In this document: piece by piece, positions 15,912-24,168 of the stretch
How positions within the stretch are numbered: the first letter of the stretch is position 1
Layout of the letters: every line of letters begins with the position of its first letter
Assembly: GCA_965116935.1 (NCBI GenBank)
Contig: OZ220737.1
Coordinates: forward strand, 2,914,001 to 2,978,000
Origin: VXYL01 sp965116935
GTDB taxonomy: Bacteria > Pseudomonadota > Gammaproteobacteria > Pseudomonadales > Azotimanducaceae
Length of the DNA stretch: 64,000 bases
Direction of reading: 5' to 3'
Notes under the pieces: generated by a model
Seen by the model: the letters and a program-made list of their open reading frames with translations, nothing else
Database searches by the model: none
Told to the model about the DNA's origin: nothing
Program-made: the position numbers and the translations under genes

Positions 15912-16910
15912 TCAGGCCAAATTGACGATCATCTTCCCCGTGTTCGCGCCGGTGAAGAGGCCAATGAACGCCTCGGGGGCGTGCTCGATGCCGTCGAAGG
16001 TGGTCTCGCGGTACTTGAGCTGGCCGGCGTTCACCCAGGCCGTCATGTCGCGCACGAAGTCCTCGCGCAGGTGGTTGAAGTTCGAGACGATGAAGCCCTT
16101 AAGGGTGAGACCCATGCCGATGGCGATGGCGAGGTTGTTCGGCCCCGGCACCGGGGCTGTGGCGTTGTATTGCGAAATGGCGCCACAGAGGGGAATGCGC
16201 CCGCCAGGCCGCATGCAATTGAGTGCCGCCTGCAAGTGTTCGCCGCCGACGTTGTCGAAGTAAACGTCGATGCCGTCGGGTGCGCCTTCGGCAATCTGGC
16301 GTTCGAGATGGCCGTCGTGGTAGTCGAAGGCGTGGTCGAAGCCGAGATCGTCAATCAGGTGGCGCACCTTGTCGGCGCTACCGGCACTGCCGATGGTGCG
16401 ACAGCCGCGAATCTTGGCGATCTGTCCGACCGCGCTCCCGACCGCGCCGGCAGCACCGGACACAAACACCGTTTCGCCGTCCTTGAGCTGGCCCACGTCG
16501 AGCAGCCCCACATAGGCCGTCATGCCGGGCATACCGAGGACGCCAAGATAGGCCGATGCCGGCGCTTCGAGATTGCCGAGCGGGCGAAGCCCGCGCGCGG
16601 ACGACACGAACGCTTCCCGCCAGCCGAGGTGCGACTCCACGTGCTCGCCTTCGGGCAACTCGGCGACGCTGGACTTCACCACCCGGCCGATGGCACCGCC
16701 GGTGAGAGGCTCGCCCACCTCGAAGGGCCCTACGTAGGACTTCCGATCCACCATCCGGCCACGCATGTAGGGATCCACCGACATGCAGAGATTCTCGACA
16801 AGTACCTCGCCGTCGCCGGGGTCCGGCAACTCCACCTCGGAAACGGCGAAGTCTGCCGCCGTCGGCATCCCCACAGGTCGGTTGGCAAGCGCAACCACAC
16901 GCGTCTTCAT
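15912..16910 (-). CDS. NADP-dependent oxidoreductase, zinc-free MDR (CurA/leukotriene B4 dehydrogenase-like)
   Basis: This 332-residue medium-chain reductase lacks the structural zinc cysteines and follows the CurA/prostaglandin reductase pattern. It has VENLCMSVDPYMRGRM near residue 42, GVLGMPGMTAYVGLLDVG near 125, the nucleotide-binding VSGAAGAVGSAVGQIAKIRG near 150, and the late DVYFDNVGGEHLQAALN near 235. Family members reduce the double bond of alpha,beta-unsaturated ketones using NADPH. The start at 16910 follows GAGGAGAAAG-like sequence on the minus strand. It stands alone, between the MerR-type gene and the restriction-modification pair. The family is firm and the substrate open. Confidence 0.92.
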   Translation of the reverse strand: MKTRVVALANRPVGMPTAADFAVSEVELPDPGDGEVLVENLCMSVDPYMRGRMVDRKSYVGPFEVGEPLTGGAIGRVVKSSVAELPEGEHVESHLGWREAFVSSARGLRPLGNLEAPASAYLGVLGMPGMTAYVGLLDVGQLKDGETVFVSGAAGAVGSAVGQIAKIRGCRTIGSAGSADKVRHLIDDLGFDHAFDYHDGHLERQIAEGAPDGIDVYFDNVGGEHLQAALNCMRPGGRIPLCGAISQYNATAPVPGPNNLAIAIGMGLTLKGFIVSNFNHLREDFVRDMTAWVNAGQLKYRETTFDGIEHAPEAFIGLFTGANTGKMIVNLA

Positions 16911-17186
16911 GCTTTCTCCTCCTCATTTGGTGCAACGTTCGCCTCGAACGCGCCGACGCATCATAGTGCCGGACGGTCCGCGCGTCTGCGCCGGGGCCGA
17001 GCGAGATGCTGTTCCGGCGCTAGAAAGGCGACGTCCGCCCATCGCCCATCCACCACGGCACATGGTCGTCCATGCTATGTTGTTGTGGTCGACGGTGCGG
17101 CGAAGCGCGACAGGTGTGGCAACGCTGCATCGCAAAGACTCGTCCGGGCAACGAACAGGTCGCTTTAGTGGATTAGCGAGCAGGTA

Positions 17187-18347
17187 GTGGGACAAGCGAT
17201 TTTTGCCGAGTTCTTTGCTGGCATCGGCCTCGTCCGAGAGGCCATCGAACCACTTGGTTGGCACTGTGCGTTCGCCAACGACATCGCACCAAACAAGGCC
17301 GAAATGTACGCTGCCCGATTCGGCAGCGACCATTTGGCGGTTGCGGACATTGCGACGCTCGAAGCCAGAGACCTTCCGTCAGGCGTTGACCTCATCACCG
17401 CCTCGTTCCCTTGTATCGACCTTTCCCTTGCCGGCAACCGCGCAGGTCTTGCCGGCAAGCACTCCGGCACAGTTTGGCCCTTCCTGCGATTGCTCGAAGA
17501 CTACTGCCGTGCCGCTGGCCGTCCAAGGGCACTGCTTCTTGAGAATGTAACCGGGTTCCTCTCATCCGGGGGAGGAAATGACCTTGCGGCTGTTTGCACC
17601 CATGTTGCGGCCGCTGGCTACATGATCGACTTGGCGGTCGTGGACGCTCGCTGGTTTGTCCCCCAGAGCCGGCCCCGCTTGTTCGTCCTGGCATTGAGCA
17701 ACGACGACACGAGTTCTTGCATGATGCCGCCGCCGACTGGCCACATTACGCGTGTGCGCCCCCTCGCCGTGCGGCGTTTCCAGGCGGCCCATGGCGACCT
17801 ACCATTCGCGGAGTTGCCCCTGCCGGAGCCGCCTCTGCAAACGCCAACAACACTCGCGGACGCCTTGGAGGAGCTGGCACCCGACGACGAGCGTTGGTGG
17901 TCTGAACGCCAAGCCGATACATTGCTCCTCAACATGGCAGTTCGCCATCAACGCCGAGTCGAGGAACTCCGGCAGGGCTTTCGCGATGGAGTGGCGACGA
18001 TGTATCGCCGGCGGCGCGGAGGAAAGACTGTGGGTGAGGTACGGGACGATTCAATCGGTGGATGTCTGCGCACTCCACAGGGAGGCAGCAGCGTGCAGTT
18101 CCTGATCGACTGTCGTAGCGGTTCGCCTAGGATTCGTCCGCTGACCGGACGAGAGTACGCCACCCTGCAGGGTGTCGGCGACTTTCCGATTCGCGTCCCC
18201 GAACGACAGGCCCGGCTGGGATTCGGCGATGCGGTGTGCGTGCCTGTGGTCCGGTGGCTGGTCGACCACGCCTTCGGTCACATCGTCAGCGACGAGCAGG
18301 TGTCTGAGAAGGTGCAGTTGCACATCCAGGGCCTCGCTGCCGCCTGA
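17187..18347 (+). CDS. DNA (cytosine-5) methyltransferase
   Basis: This 386-residue C5 methyltransferase modifies a specific DNA site, probably to protect it from the nuclease encoded next door. Motif I is FFAGIGLVREAIEPLGW (residues 9-25). The catalytic Pro-Cys of motif IV is FPCIDLS (Cys76), motif VI is ENV (119-121), motif VIII is PQSRPRLF (159-166), and the target-recognition region covers about 190-320. Motif X is GFGDAVCVPVVRWLV near the C-terminus. The start is a GTG at 17187, with the conserved motif only 8 residues in. GC content and codon use look slightly less biased than in the neighbours, in line with horizontal transfer. The recognition sequence cannot be predicted from this alone. 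Confidence 0.94.
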   Translation: MGQAIFAEFFAGIGLVREAIEPLGWHCAFANDIAPNKAEMYAARFGSDHLAVADIATLEARDLPSGVDLITASFPCIDLSLAGNRAGLAGKHSGTVWPFLRLLEDYCRAAGRPRALLLENVTGFLSSGGGNDLAAVCTHVAAAGYMIDLAVVDARWFVPQSRPRLFVLALSNDDTSSCMMPPPTGHITRVRPLAVRRFQAAHGDLPFAELPLPEPPLQTPTTLADALEELAPDDERWWSERQADTLLLNMAVRHQRRVEELRQGFRDGVATMYRRRRGGKTVGEVRDDSIGGCLRTPQGGSSVQFLIDCRSGSPRIRPLTGREYATLQGVGDFPIRVPERQARLGFGDAVCVPVVRWLVDHAFGHIVSDEQVSEKVQLHIQGLAAA

Positions 18348-18359
18348 CTGGTCCCTGCC

Positions 18360-18908
18360 GTGCCCCTGCCAGACCTACTCGACGTGCAAGGTGCACTGAT
18401 CTACTTCCACGCCTATATGTACGGGCCGTATCGGGGCCGCATCCGTCTGTTCCGTGCGCGTAACCTCCGCCCGAGAATGGTCATGTCCGAGGATTGGGAG
18501 GTGTTCGCATCGATACTGCTCAGGCAGCAGGGATCGCTCAGCCGCTCCGGGCCCGACCTTGGTGACTACGAGGTCAAGTCCGCTCAGGATGCCGGCTCTT
18601 TCGAGTATCAATACCACCGCGACTCGTGGGTGAAGAAGCTGGCTGCCGACCGTCAAGCAGGCCACGTTTTCATCATGCATCGAGACGAGCTGTCGGTCGT
18701 CGAGGTTTGGTTCTGCGATGGCCCGGCACTCGAAGGGCATTTCAAGGCGTGGGAGGACGAAAGGCCCTACTCGAGGCCTGGACAACAGCGGTTCCGCAAG
18801 CAGGTCAGCAACGGGTGGGTACGCACCCACACCATCCTGCTGCTGCGGGTCGAAGAAGGCGAGGCTACCTACGAGATTGACCCGCAAGACGGGAAAGGGC
18901 GAGAGTGA
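18360..18908 (+). CDS. putative type II restriction endonuclease (PD-(D/E)XK type)
   Basis: This 182-residue protein starts at a GTG 12 bases after the methyltransferase stop, so the two are almost certainly cotranscribed. Its key feature is SGPDLGDYEVKSA (Pro65-Asp66, Glu71-Val-Lys73). This fits the PD-x(n)-(D/E)-x-K nuclease core, with a preceding helix DWEVFASILLRQQG as in type II enzymes. A conserved-looking FEYQYHRDSWVKKL follows. I do not recognise a named family, and the call rests on the motif plus gene context. The protein is soluble, and its small size suits a homodimeric type II enzyme. Loss of the methyltransferase would be expected to make it toxic. Confidence 0.7.
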   Translation: MPLPDLLDVQGALIYFHAYMYGPYRGRIRLFRARNLRPRMVMSEDWEVFASILLRQQGSLSRSGPDLGDYEVKSAQDAGSFEYQYHRDSWVKKLAADRQAGHVFIMHRDELSVVEVWFCDGPALEGHFKAWEDERPYSRPGQQRFRKQVSNGWVRTHTILLLRVEEGEATYEIDPQDGKGRE

Positions 18909-18957
18909 GCTCCGGCGGCATCCGCCCTCGAACGATTCGTTCCCGTTGGGGTGCCGC

Positions 18958-20289
18958 TTAGCGATCGAACTGCAGTGCCTCGCCGGGCGTGTCGTCGCGG
19001 AACTCGCCGCCGGCGAACATCAGCCGGCCGCCGACGAAGGTGTGGGTCACGCGAGCGTGGAAGGTGGTGCCGCGGAACGGCGTCCAGCCACACTTGGCGT
19101 ACACGGGCTCGTCATCCACCACCGTGTGGCGGCTTGGATCGATCACCACCAGGTCGGCGTGATAGCCCTCCCTGATGAAACCGCGTTCGGCGACATCGAA
19201 CAAGGTCGCGGGTGCGTGCGCGGTTTTCTGTGCCACACGTTCGATGGTCATCTCGCCGAGCCGCACCTGTTCGACCAGCGATAGGAGTGCGTGCTGCACC
19301 AGCGGCAGGCCGGACGGCGCCTGCATGTAGGGGCTTGCCTTCTCCTCGGCCGTGTGCGGGGCATGGTCGGTGGCGACGACGTCGATCACGTCGTCGTTCA
19401 CGGCTTGACGGATCGCGAGCTGATCGGCTCGGGTCTTGATGGCGGGGTTGCACTTGATGTCGGTGCCGAGCGCGCCGTAGTGCGTCTCGTTGAAGAACAG
19501 GTGATGCACGCAGGCTTCCGCCGTAATGCGCTTGCCTTCGAGCGGGCCGGGCTCGAACAGAGCCAGTTCACGCGCCGTGGTGATGTGCAGCACGTGCAGG
19601 CGGCTGCCGTGTGTGCGCGCCAGCCGCACGGCCAGCGACGACGAGCGGTGGCAGGCCTCGGCGGAGCGAATGTTGGGGTGCTCGGTGATGGGGATGTCGT
19701 CGCCGTAGCGCGCCTGCGCCTCGGCCTCGTTGGCGAGGATCATCGGCGTATCCTCGCAGTGGGTGGCGATGAGCAGGGGGCATTCCGCGAAGATGCCTTC
19801 GAGCGTGCGCTCGTCGTCCACCAGCATGTTGCCGGTGGACGCACCCATGAACACCTTGACGCCGCAGGCCAGGTGGCGATCAACCCGGCGGATCTCCTCC
19901 AGGTTGTCGTTGGTGGCGCCGAGATAGAAGGCGTAATTCGCGAGCGACCGGGACGCGGCGCGGGCGTGCTTGTCCTGCAGCGCGGCGCCCGTCACCGTCT
20001 GCGGATCGCAGTTCGGCATCTCCATGTAGCTGGTGATGCCCCCGGCCACCGCGGCGCGGGATTCGGTGGCGATGTCTGCCTTGTGCTCGAAGCCAGGCTC
20101 GCGGAAATGCACTTGGTCGTCGATCATCCCCGGCAGGAGCCAGGCGCCGGCGAGGTCGATCTCGGTGTCCCCGGTGGCGGCCGCCACCGCTCCGCCCACC
20201 GCATCGATGCGCCCGGCCGCAATGCGCACATCGCCTTCGACCGTGCTGCCTTCGTTGACGATGGCGGCGTTCCTGAGCGTGATTGCCAT
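18958..20289 (-). CDS. pyrC: dihydroorotase
   Basis: This 443-residue amidohydrolase catalyses ring closure of carbamoyl-aspartate to dihydroorotate in pyrimidine synthesis. The metal ligands are visible in DQVHFREPGFEHK (near residue 60), the carbamylated Lys in GVKVFMGASTG (near 150), His in ATHCEDTP (near 175) and LHVLHITTA (near 230), and Asp in VATDHAPHT (near 305). The long form with the HFREPG motif is class I dihydroorotase. A shorter allantoinase-type function is less likely given CNPAIKT. The start at 20289 is the only Met before MAITLRNAAIVNEG. It is convergent with the restriction gene and divergent from the binding-protein gene, so regulation is probably its own. Confidence 0.92.
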   Translation of the reverse strand: MAITLRNAAIVNEGSTVEGDVRIAAGRIDAVGGAVAAATGDTEIDLAGAWLLPGMIDDQVHFREPGFEHKADIATESRAAVAGGITSYMEMPNCDPQTVTGAALQDKHARAASRSLANYAFYLGATNDNLEEIRRVDRHLACGVKVFMGASTGNMLVDDERTLEGIFAECPLLIATHCEDTPMILANEAEAQARYGDDIPITEHPNIRSAEACHRSSSLAVRLARTHGSRLHVLHITTARELALFEPGPLEGKRITAEACVHHLFFNETHYGALGTDIKCNPAIKTRADQLAIRQAVNDDVIDVVATDHAPHTAEEKASPYMQAPSGLPLVQHALLSLVEQVRLGEMTIERVAQKTAHAPATLFDVAERGFIREGYHADLVVIDPSRHTVVDDEPVYAKCGWTPFRGTTFHARVTHTFVGGRLMFAGGEFRDDTPGEALQFDR

Positions 20290-20563
20290 GCCTTAAGCCC
20301 CCTTCCCCAGCTTGCTTTGCCGAGTCTAATCGGAAGCTTGTCGTCGCACCGCGAAAAAGGCGTGCCGCGCGCCCCGAAGGCAACACCGGTGTGGCTCTGG
20401 TCTGCACGGACCTCAGCCTCTCGAATCGGGGGACATAGTTCGCTGCACGGCCTGCGCCCATTGGTTGCCGCATTGGGGCGGCCGCTTTTCTCTTCTGACC
20501 CCCGTTTGGACGCGGCCATTGGTGCGCTAAAGTGGACGACAGCAACCGCGAAGGCACAGCCAC

Positions 20564-21811
20564 TTGATCACGCGACGATCGTTTGCCGGCTATGGCTTGT
20601 TCGGCGCCCTGCTGGCGCCGCGTGCGCGTGGCGCGGCGGTGTCGGACCGCGAAATCCTGCTCGGCACGTCGGCGGCCTTCTCGGGGCCATCGAGGGGACT
20701 TGGCATCGAGCTCTATCGCGGCGCCCAAGCGTGCTTCGAGGAGGTCAACCGCCAAGGCGGCGTTTTCGGTCGCAAGATTCGCCTTCGCACCTACGACGAC
20801 GGCTATCAGCCGGACCCGTCGGTGAAGAACACCATGACGCTCATGCTCGAAGACGACGTCTTTGGCCTGTTCGGCTATGTCGGCACCCCCACTGTCACGC
20901 GGGTGCTGCCGCTTTTGAAGAAATTCCAGGATCGCAGCATTCTGCTGTTCTTTCCCTTCACCGGCGCCCAGCCTCAGCGCGAGCCGCCCTATGGCGAATT
21001 CGCCTTCAACCTGCGCGCCTCCTATCGCCAGGAGACCGGGGGCCTCGTGGACAACTTCGTTCGCGTCGGTCGACGTCGCATCGCCGTCTTCTATCAGGCC
21101 GATGCCTACGGTCGCAGCGGCTGGGCGGGCGTGCGGACGGCGCTGGCGCGCCACGGCGAACGGCTCGCCGGCGAGGCCACCTACCAACGCGGCACCAAGT
21201 TCACCAGCACGATGCGGCGCCAGGTGGAGATCCTCAAGGCGGCACAGCCTGACGCGGTGATCTGCATCGGTGCCTATGCCGCCTGCGCCGCCTTCGCCCG
21301 CGATGCGGTGGACCTGGGGCTCACCGTGCCCATCGCCAACCTCTCCTTCGTCGGCAGCGAGAACCTGCTCAAGTTGCTTGCCGGGGTGCGCGAAGACAGC
21401 AGCCGCTACACGGATCTGTTGGTGAATTCCCAGGTGGTGCCGAGCTACGAGGAGACCTCGATCCCGGCCGTGCGCGAATACCGCGAATTGATGCAGCGCC
21501 ACGACCCGTCGCCGCCGGAGGAACTGGTCACCGAGTCCTACACGGCCTTCGCGCAGAGCTTCGTCAGCCTCGAGGGGTTCCTCAACGCCAAGTTGATGAC
21601 GGAGGTGTTGCAGCGACTCGGTCCCGAGCCTTCCCGCGAAGCGCTCGAAGCGGCCATGTTCACGGTGCAGGACTTCGACCTCGGCATCGGCGAGAGCGTC
21701 TCCTTCTCGCCGGAGCGGCGTCAGGGACTTCAGCGCGTGTACTACACCGTGGTGCGGGACAATCGCTTCGTTACGCTCACCGACTGGCATGCAAGGTTTG
21801 CCAAGACATGA
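20564..21811 (+). CDS. periplasmic branched-chain amino acid-type binding protein (Peripla_BP_6)
   Basis: This 415-residue exported binding protein belongs to the Leu/Ile/Val-AmiC-UrtA group. A short N-terminal signal with a twin arginine (ITRRSFAGYGLFGALLAP) ends near residue 24, so Tat or Sec export is possible. The mature part shows the family core: REILLGTSAAFSGPSRGLG, FEEVNRQGGVFGRKIRL, FGLFGYVGTPTVTRVLPLL and RIAVFYQADAYGRSGWAGV. Translation starts at a TTG (20564). No permease or ATPase gene of an ABC importer is present. Instead the gene is translationally coupled through a 29-codon micro-ORF to a HAMP sensor. A sensory rather than transport role is therefore a reasonable inference. 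The ligand is unknown. Confidence 0.88.
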   Translation: MITRRSFAGYGLFGALLAPRARGAAVSDREILLGTSAAFSGPSRGLGIELYRGAQACFEEVNRQGGVFGRKIRLRTYDDGYQPDPSVKNTMTLMLEDDVFGLFGYVGTPTVTRVLPLLKKFQDRSILLFFPFTGAQPQREPPYGEFAFNLRASYRQETGGLVDNFVRVGRRRIAVFYQADAYGRSGWAGVRTALARHGERLAGEATYQRGTKFTSTMRRQVEILKAAQPDAVICIGAYAACAAFARDAVDLGLTVPIANLSFVGSENLLKLLAGVREDSSRYTDLLVNSQVVPSYEETSIPAVREYRELMQRHDPSPPEELVTESYTAFAQSFVSLEGFLNAKLMTEVLQRLGPEPSREALEAAMFTVQDFDLGIGESVSFSPERRQGLQRVYYTVVRDNRFVTLTDWHARFAKT

Positions 21812-21897
21812 CGCAACCACCGAAGATGGACGAGGCACGCCCACAAGGGCGCGCCGTGATCCTCGCTGACTGGCACGAGAGGTTTGCCGGAACATGA
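21808..21897 (+). CDS. 29-codon micro-ORF ending in a copy of the upstream protein's C-terminus
   Basis: An ATG at 21808 overlaps the binding-protein stop (ATGA). The 29-residue frame runs to a TGA that overlaps the ATG of the HAMP sensor gene, again as ATGA. Its last residues (ADWHERFAGT) nearly repeat the C-terminus of the binding protein (TDWHARFAKT). At DNA level 21780-21812 and 21867-21898 are a diverged direct repeat. It may be the remnant of a deleted second binding-protein gene or a duplication that keeps translational coupling. Whether the peptide has any function is unknown. Confidence 0.45.
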   Translation: MTQPPKMDEARPQGRAVILADWHERFAGT

Positions 21898-22661
21898 CGG
21901 AAGCGACCGAAAACGAGGCCGCGCGCTCGGAAGAGCACGCCGTCACGCCCGGTCCGTTCCGCATCCGGCGCCTGTTCCAGAGGACGCTGTTTGGCGTGTT
22001 TGCGTTGTTCGGCTTCATCGGCGTCGCCACCGCGTCGCTCGCGGTGTACACGGTGGACACCCAGCTGACCCAGGAATACGTCAGCAACAGCCGCGACATC
22101 GCCAAGACGATCGCCGACTCGAGCGTCGACATCCTCCTCAACCGCGACCTTGCGGCACTGCAGTCGCTGGTGGATCAATTCGTCGAAATCCAGGGCATCC
22201 GCTACATCTACATCACCGACGAGACCGGCGAGTTCCTCGCCCATACCTTCGTGCCCGGCATTCCCGAGGAGATTCTTGCCAGCGACACCACCGACACGGC
22301 AACCGTGGAGCGCAGCCTGCCCGGCATGGGCGACTTCGTGGAGGTGGGCAGCCCCATTCTTGCGGGATTCGCCGGCAACGTGCATGTCGGCATGGATACG
22401 GGCCTCATCGCGCTCAAGATCCAGCGCGCCATAGGGCAGCAGATCTATCTCATCTGCGCCGTCTTCGTGGTGGGCGTCTTCGCTGCGCTGTGGTTCGTGA
22501 ATCTGGCCGCCCGCCCGATCGGCGAACTCTTGACCTATGCCGCCAATCTGGTGCAGCGGGGCGCGGACGACACGCCCGAAGCGCGCGTGCTCGAACGGCA
22601 GGACGAGGCCGGACAGCTTGCGCGCCTGTTCCGCCTTGTCGCTGGCGGCCGCCGGGACTGA
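21894..22661 (+). CDS. membrane sensor with extracytoplasmic domain and HAMP, no output domain
   Basis: This 255-residue protein has two membrane segments, at about 30-52 (RTLFGVFALFGFIGVATASL) and about 182-203 (YLICAVFVVGVFAALWFVN). They flank a roughly 125-residue extracytoplasmic domain with Cache-like strands (IQGIRYIYITDETGEFLAHT and GDFVEVGSPILAGF). A HAMP domain follows (ARPIGELLTYAANLVQ to RQDEAGQLARLFRLV), and the chain stops at once after it. Histidine kinase, cyclase or chemotaxis output regions are absent. It is coupled to the binding-protein operon upstream, and an MFS transporter gene starts 4 bases after its stop. It may pair with the binding protein as a sensor and signal through another protein. 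Truncation of a longer gene is the alternative. Confidence 0.8.
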   Translation: MTEATENEAARSEEHAVTPGPFRIRRLFQRTLFGVFALFGFIGVATASLAVYTVDTQLTQEYVSNSRDIAKTIADSSVDILLNRDLAALQSLVDQFVEIQGIRYIYITDETGEFLAHTFVPGIPEEILASDTTDTATVERSLPGMGDFVEVGSPILAGFAGNVHVGMDTGLIALKIQRAIGQQIYLICAVFVVGVFAALWFVNLAARPIGELLTYAANLVQRGADDTPEARVLERQDEAGQLARLFRLVAGGRRD

Positions 22662-22665
22662 CCTC

Positions 22666-23988
22666 GTGGCCTTGCCTCTCTCCGTGCAGCGTGGCGTCAT
22701 TTTGGTGGCCAGCACGACGCTGCAGATCTGTCTCGGCACCGTCTATGCTTGGAGCTTTTTCCAAACGCTGCTCGTGCGCGAACTCGGCTGGTCCTTCACC
22801 GACACGGCTTGGGCCTTTTCCATCACCATCTTCACTCTCGGCATTGCCGCTGCCATCGGCGGAGCGCTGCTGCCCAAGCTCGGCCCGCGCAAGCTAGCGC
22901 TCGCCGGTGCGCTGTTCTTCTCCGCCGGCTACTTGATCGGCAGTTTCGCGTTGCAGGTGGACAACCTGCTGCTCTTCTTCATTGGCTACGGCGTCATCGG
23001 GGGCCTCGGCATCGGCTTCGGCTATGTGACGCCGGTGGCGACGACGGCCAAGTGGTTCCCAGACCACAAGGGGCTTGCGACGGGAATCGTCGTCATGGGC
23101 TTTGGCGTCGGTGCCTTCCTGCTGAGCAAGGTGCTGGCGCCTCTCTTGGTCGTGCGCAGCGACGGCGACCTGGCGATGGTGTTCCTCTCGCTCGGCGTGC
23201 TGTTTGCGGCGGTGCTCATCCCGTCGGCGGTCGTCTTGGTGGACCCGCCCGAGTCCGAGGCGCCGGGACAGGCCTCGGCGGCCACCGAAGCGCTGGACCG
23301 CGCCACCGTCGGCGAGTGCCTGCGCTCGCCGGAGTTCGTCTTCATGTGGCTCGTGTTCTTCTTCAACATCGCCGCCGGCATCTCGGTCATCAGCTTCCAA
23401 TCCGCACTCCTGCAAGACGTATGGGGCTTGGCCGACGCGACGCTGGAACCGGAGGTGCTGGCGCAATATGGCGCGACGTTGATCGCGGTGAGCTCCCTGT
23501 GCAACGGCGTCGGCCGTCTGGTGTGGGGCTATCTCTCAGACCGCATCGGCCGCGTGCGCATCTTCCGCGTGCTGCTCGCGAGCCAGATGGTGGTGTTTGG
23601 CGTGCTCATGACGGAAACCAACCCGTGGGTGTTCTCGGCGCTCGTCTGCTATGTGCTGCTCTGCTTCGGCGGCGGCTTCGCCACCATGCCCTCGTTCGTG
23701 GTGGACGTGTTCGGCAGCCGCCGCATGTCGGTCATCTACGGCGCATTACTCACGGCGTGGGCCGCGGCGGGTGTGTTTGGCCCGCTCTATGTCGGCTACC
23801 TCAAGGACCAACACCCCGACAGGGCAGTCATCTACTGCTTCCTCATCGGCGTGTTCCTGCTCAGCCTCGGCTTCGTCTTCACGTATCTGCTCAACGACGA
23901 ACGCATCCGCCTTGGCAAGCCGACCACTGCGGAGACGCTGGCCCAGCTTGGCATCCGTTTGCCGCAAGGACTCTTCGGTAAGACCTGA
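22666..23988 (+). CDS. MFS transporter, OFA (oxalate/formate antiporter-like) family
   Basis: This 440-residue transporter has twelve predicted membrane helices. Its N-terminal pattern (LQICLGTVYAWSFFQ, GWSFTDTAWAFSITIFTLG, GGLGIGFGYVTPVATTAKWF followed by FPDHKGLATGIVVMGFG) is that of the OFA subfamily, which moves small carboxylates. The second half repeats the scheme (CNGVGRLVWGYLSDRIGR, CFGGGFATMPSFVVDVFG). The start is a GTG at 22666, just after the sensor gene stop. The longer upstream frame would overlap that gene out of register. Cotranscription with the binding protein and HAMP sensor suggests the three respond to or move the same small organic acid. That is inference. Confidence 0.9.
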   Translation: MALPLSVQRGVILVASTTLQICLGTVYAWSFFQTLLVRELGWSFTDTAWAFSITIFTLGIAAAIGGALLPKLGPRKLALAGALFFSAGYLIGSFALQVDNLLLFFIGYGVIGGLGIGFGYVTPVATTAKWFPDHKGLATGIVVMGFGVGAFLLSKVLAPLLVVRSDGDLAMVFLSLGVLFAAVLIPSAVVLVDPPESEAPGQASAATEALDRATVGECLRSPEFVFMWLVFFFNIAAGISVISFQSALLQDVWGLADATLEPEVLAQYGATLIAVSSLCNGVGRLVWGYLSDRIGRVRIFRVLLASQMVVFGVLMTETNPWVFSALVCYVLLCFGGGFATMPSFVVDVFGSRRMSVIYGALLTAWAAAGVFGPLYVGYLKDQHPDRAVIYCFLIGVFLLSLGFVFTYLLNDERIRLGKPTTAETLAQLGIRLPQGLFGKT

Positions 23989-24168
23989 GATCACGCGCCC
24001 GAGCACCGTGCCGCCGCGCAAGTCCTCAGCGCGCGGCGCTGCCTCGCAAGGGCTGGTGGGCGTCGGTGTGCAAGTTGGGGTGTCGAGCAGTGAAATCACC
24101 CAAGGCGATGGGGTGTTCAGTACCGGGCGGCGGATGTAGTCGTGGCAGGGGCGAGTCTGGAAGTGCGC

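Noticed and set aside
17187..18347. A solitary regulatory Dcm-type methyltransferase
   Set aside because: The adjoining gene 12 bases downstream has a PD-(D/E)XK motif, so a restriction partner is the better reading.
19291..21252. A 653-codon plus-strand frame crossing pyrC and the binding-protein gene
   Set aside because: It overlaps two well-supported genes on both strands and its composition is that of an antisense/out-of-frame shadow.
22537..22665. An earlier start for the MFS transporter at 22537
   Set aside because: That stretch overlaps the HAMP gene out of frame and encodes Arg/Ser-rich sequence unlike any transporter N-terminus. GTG 22666 fits the first helix.
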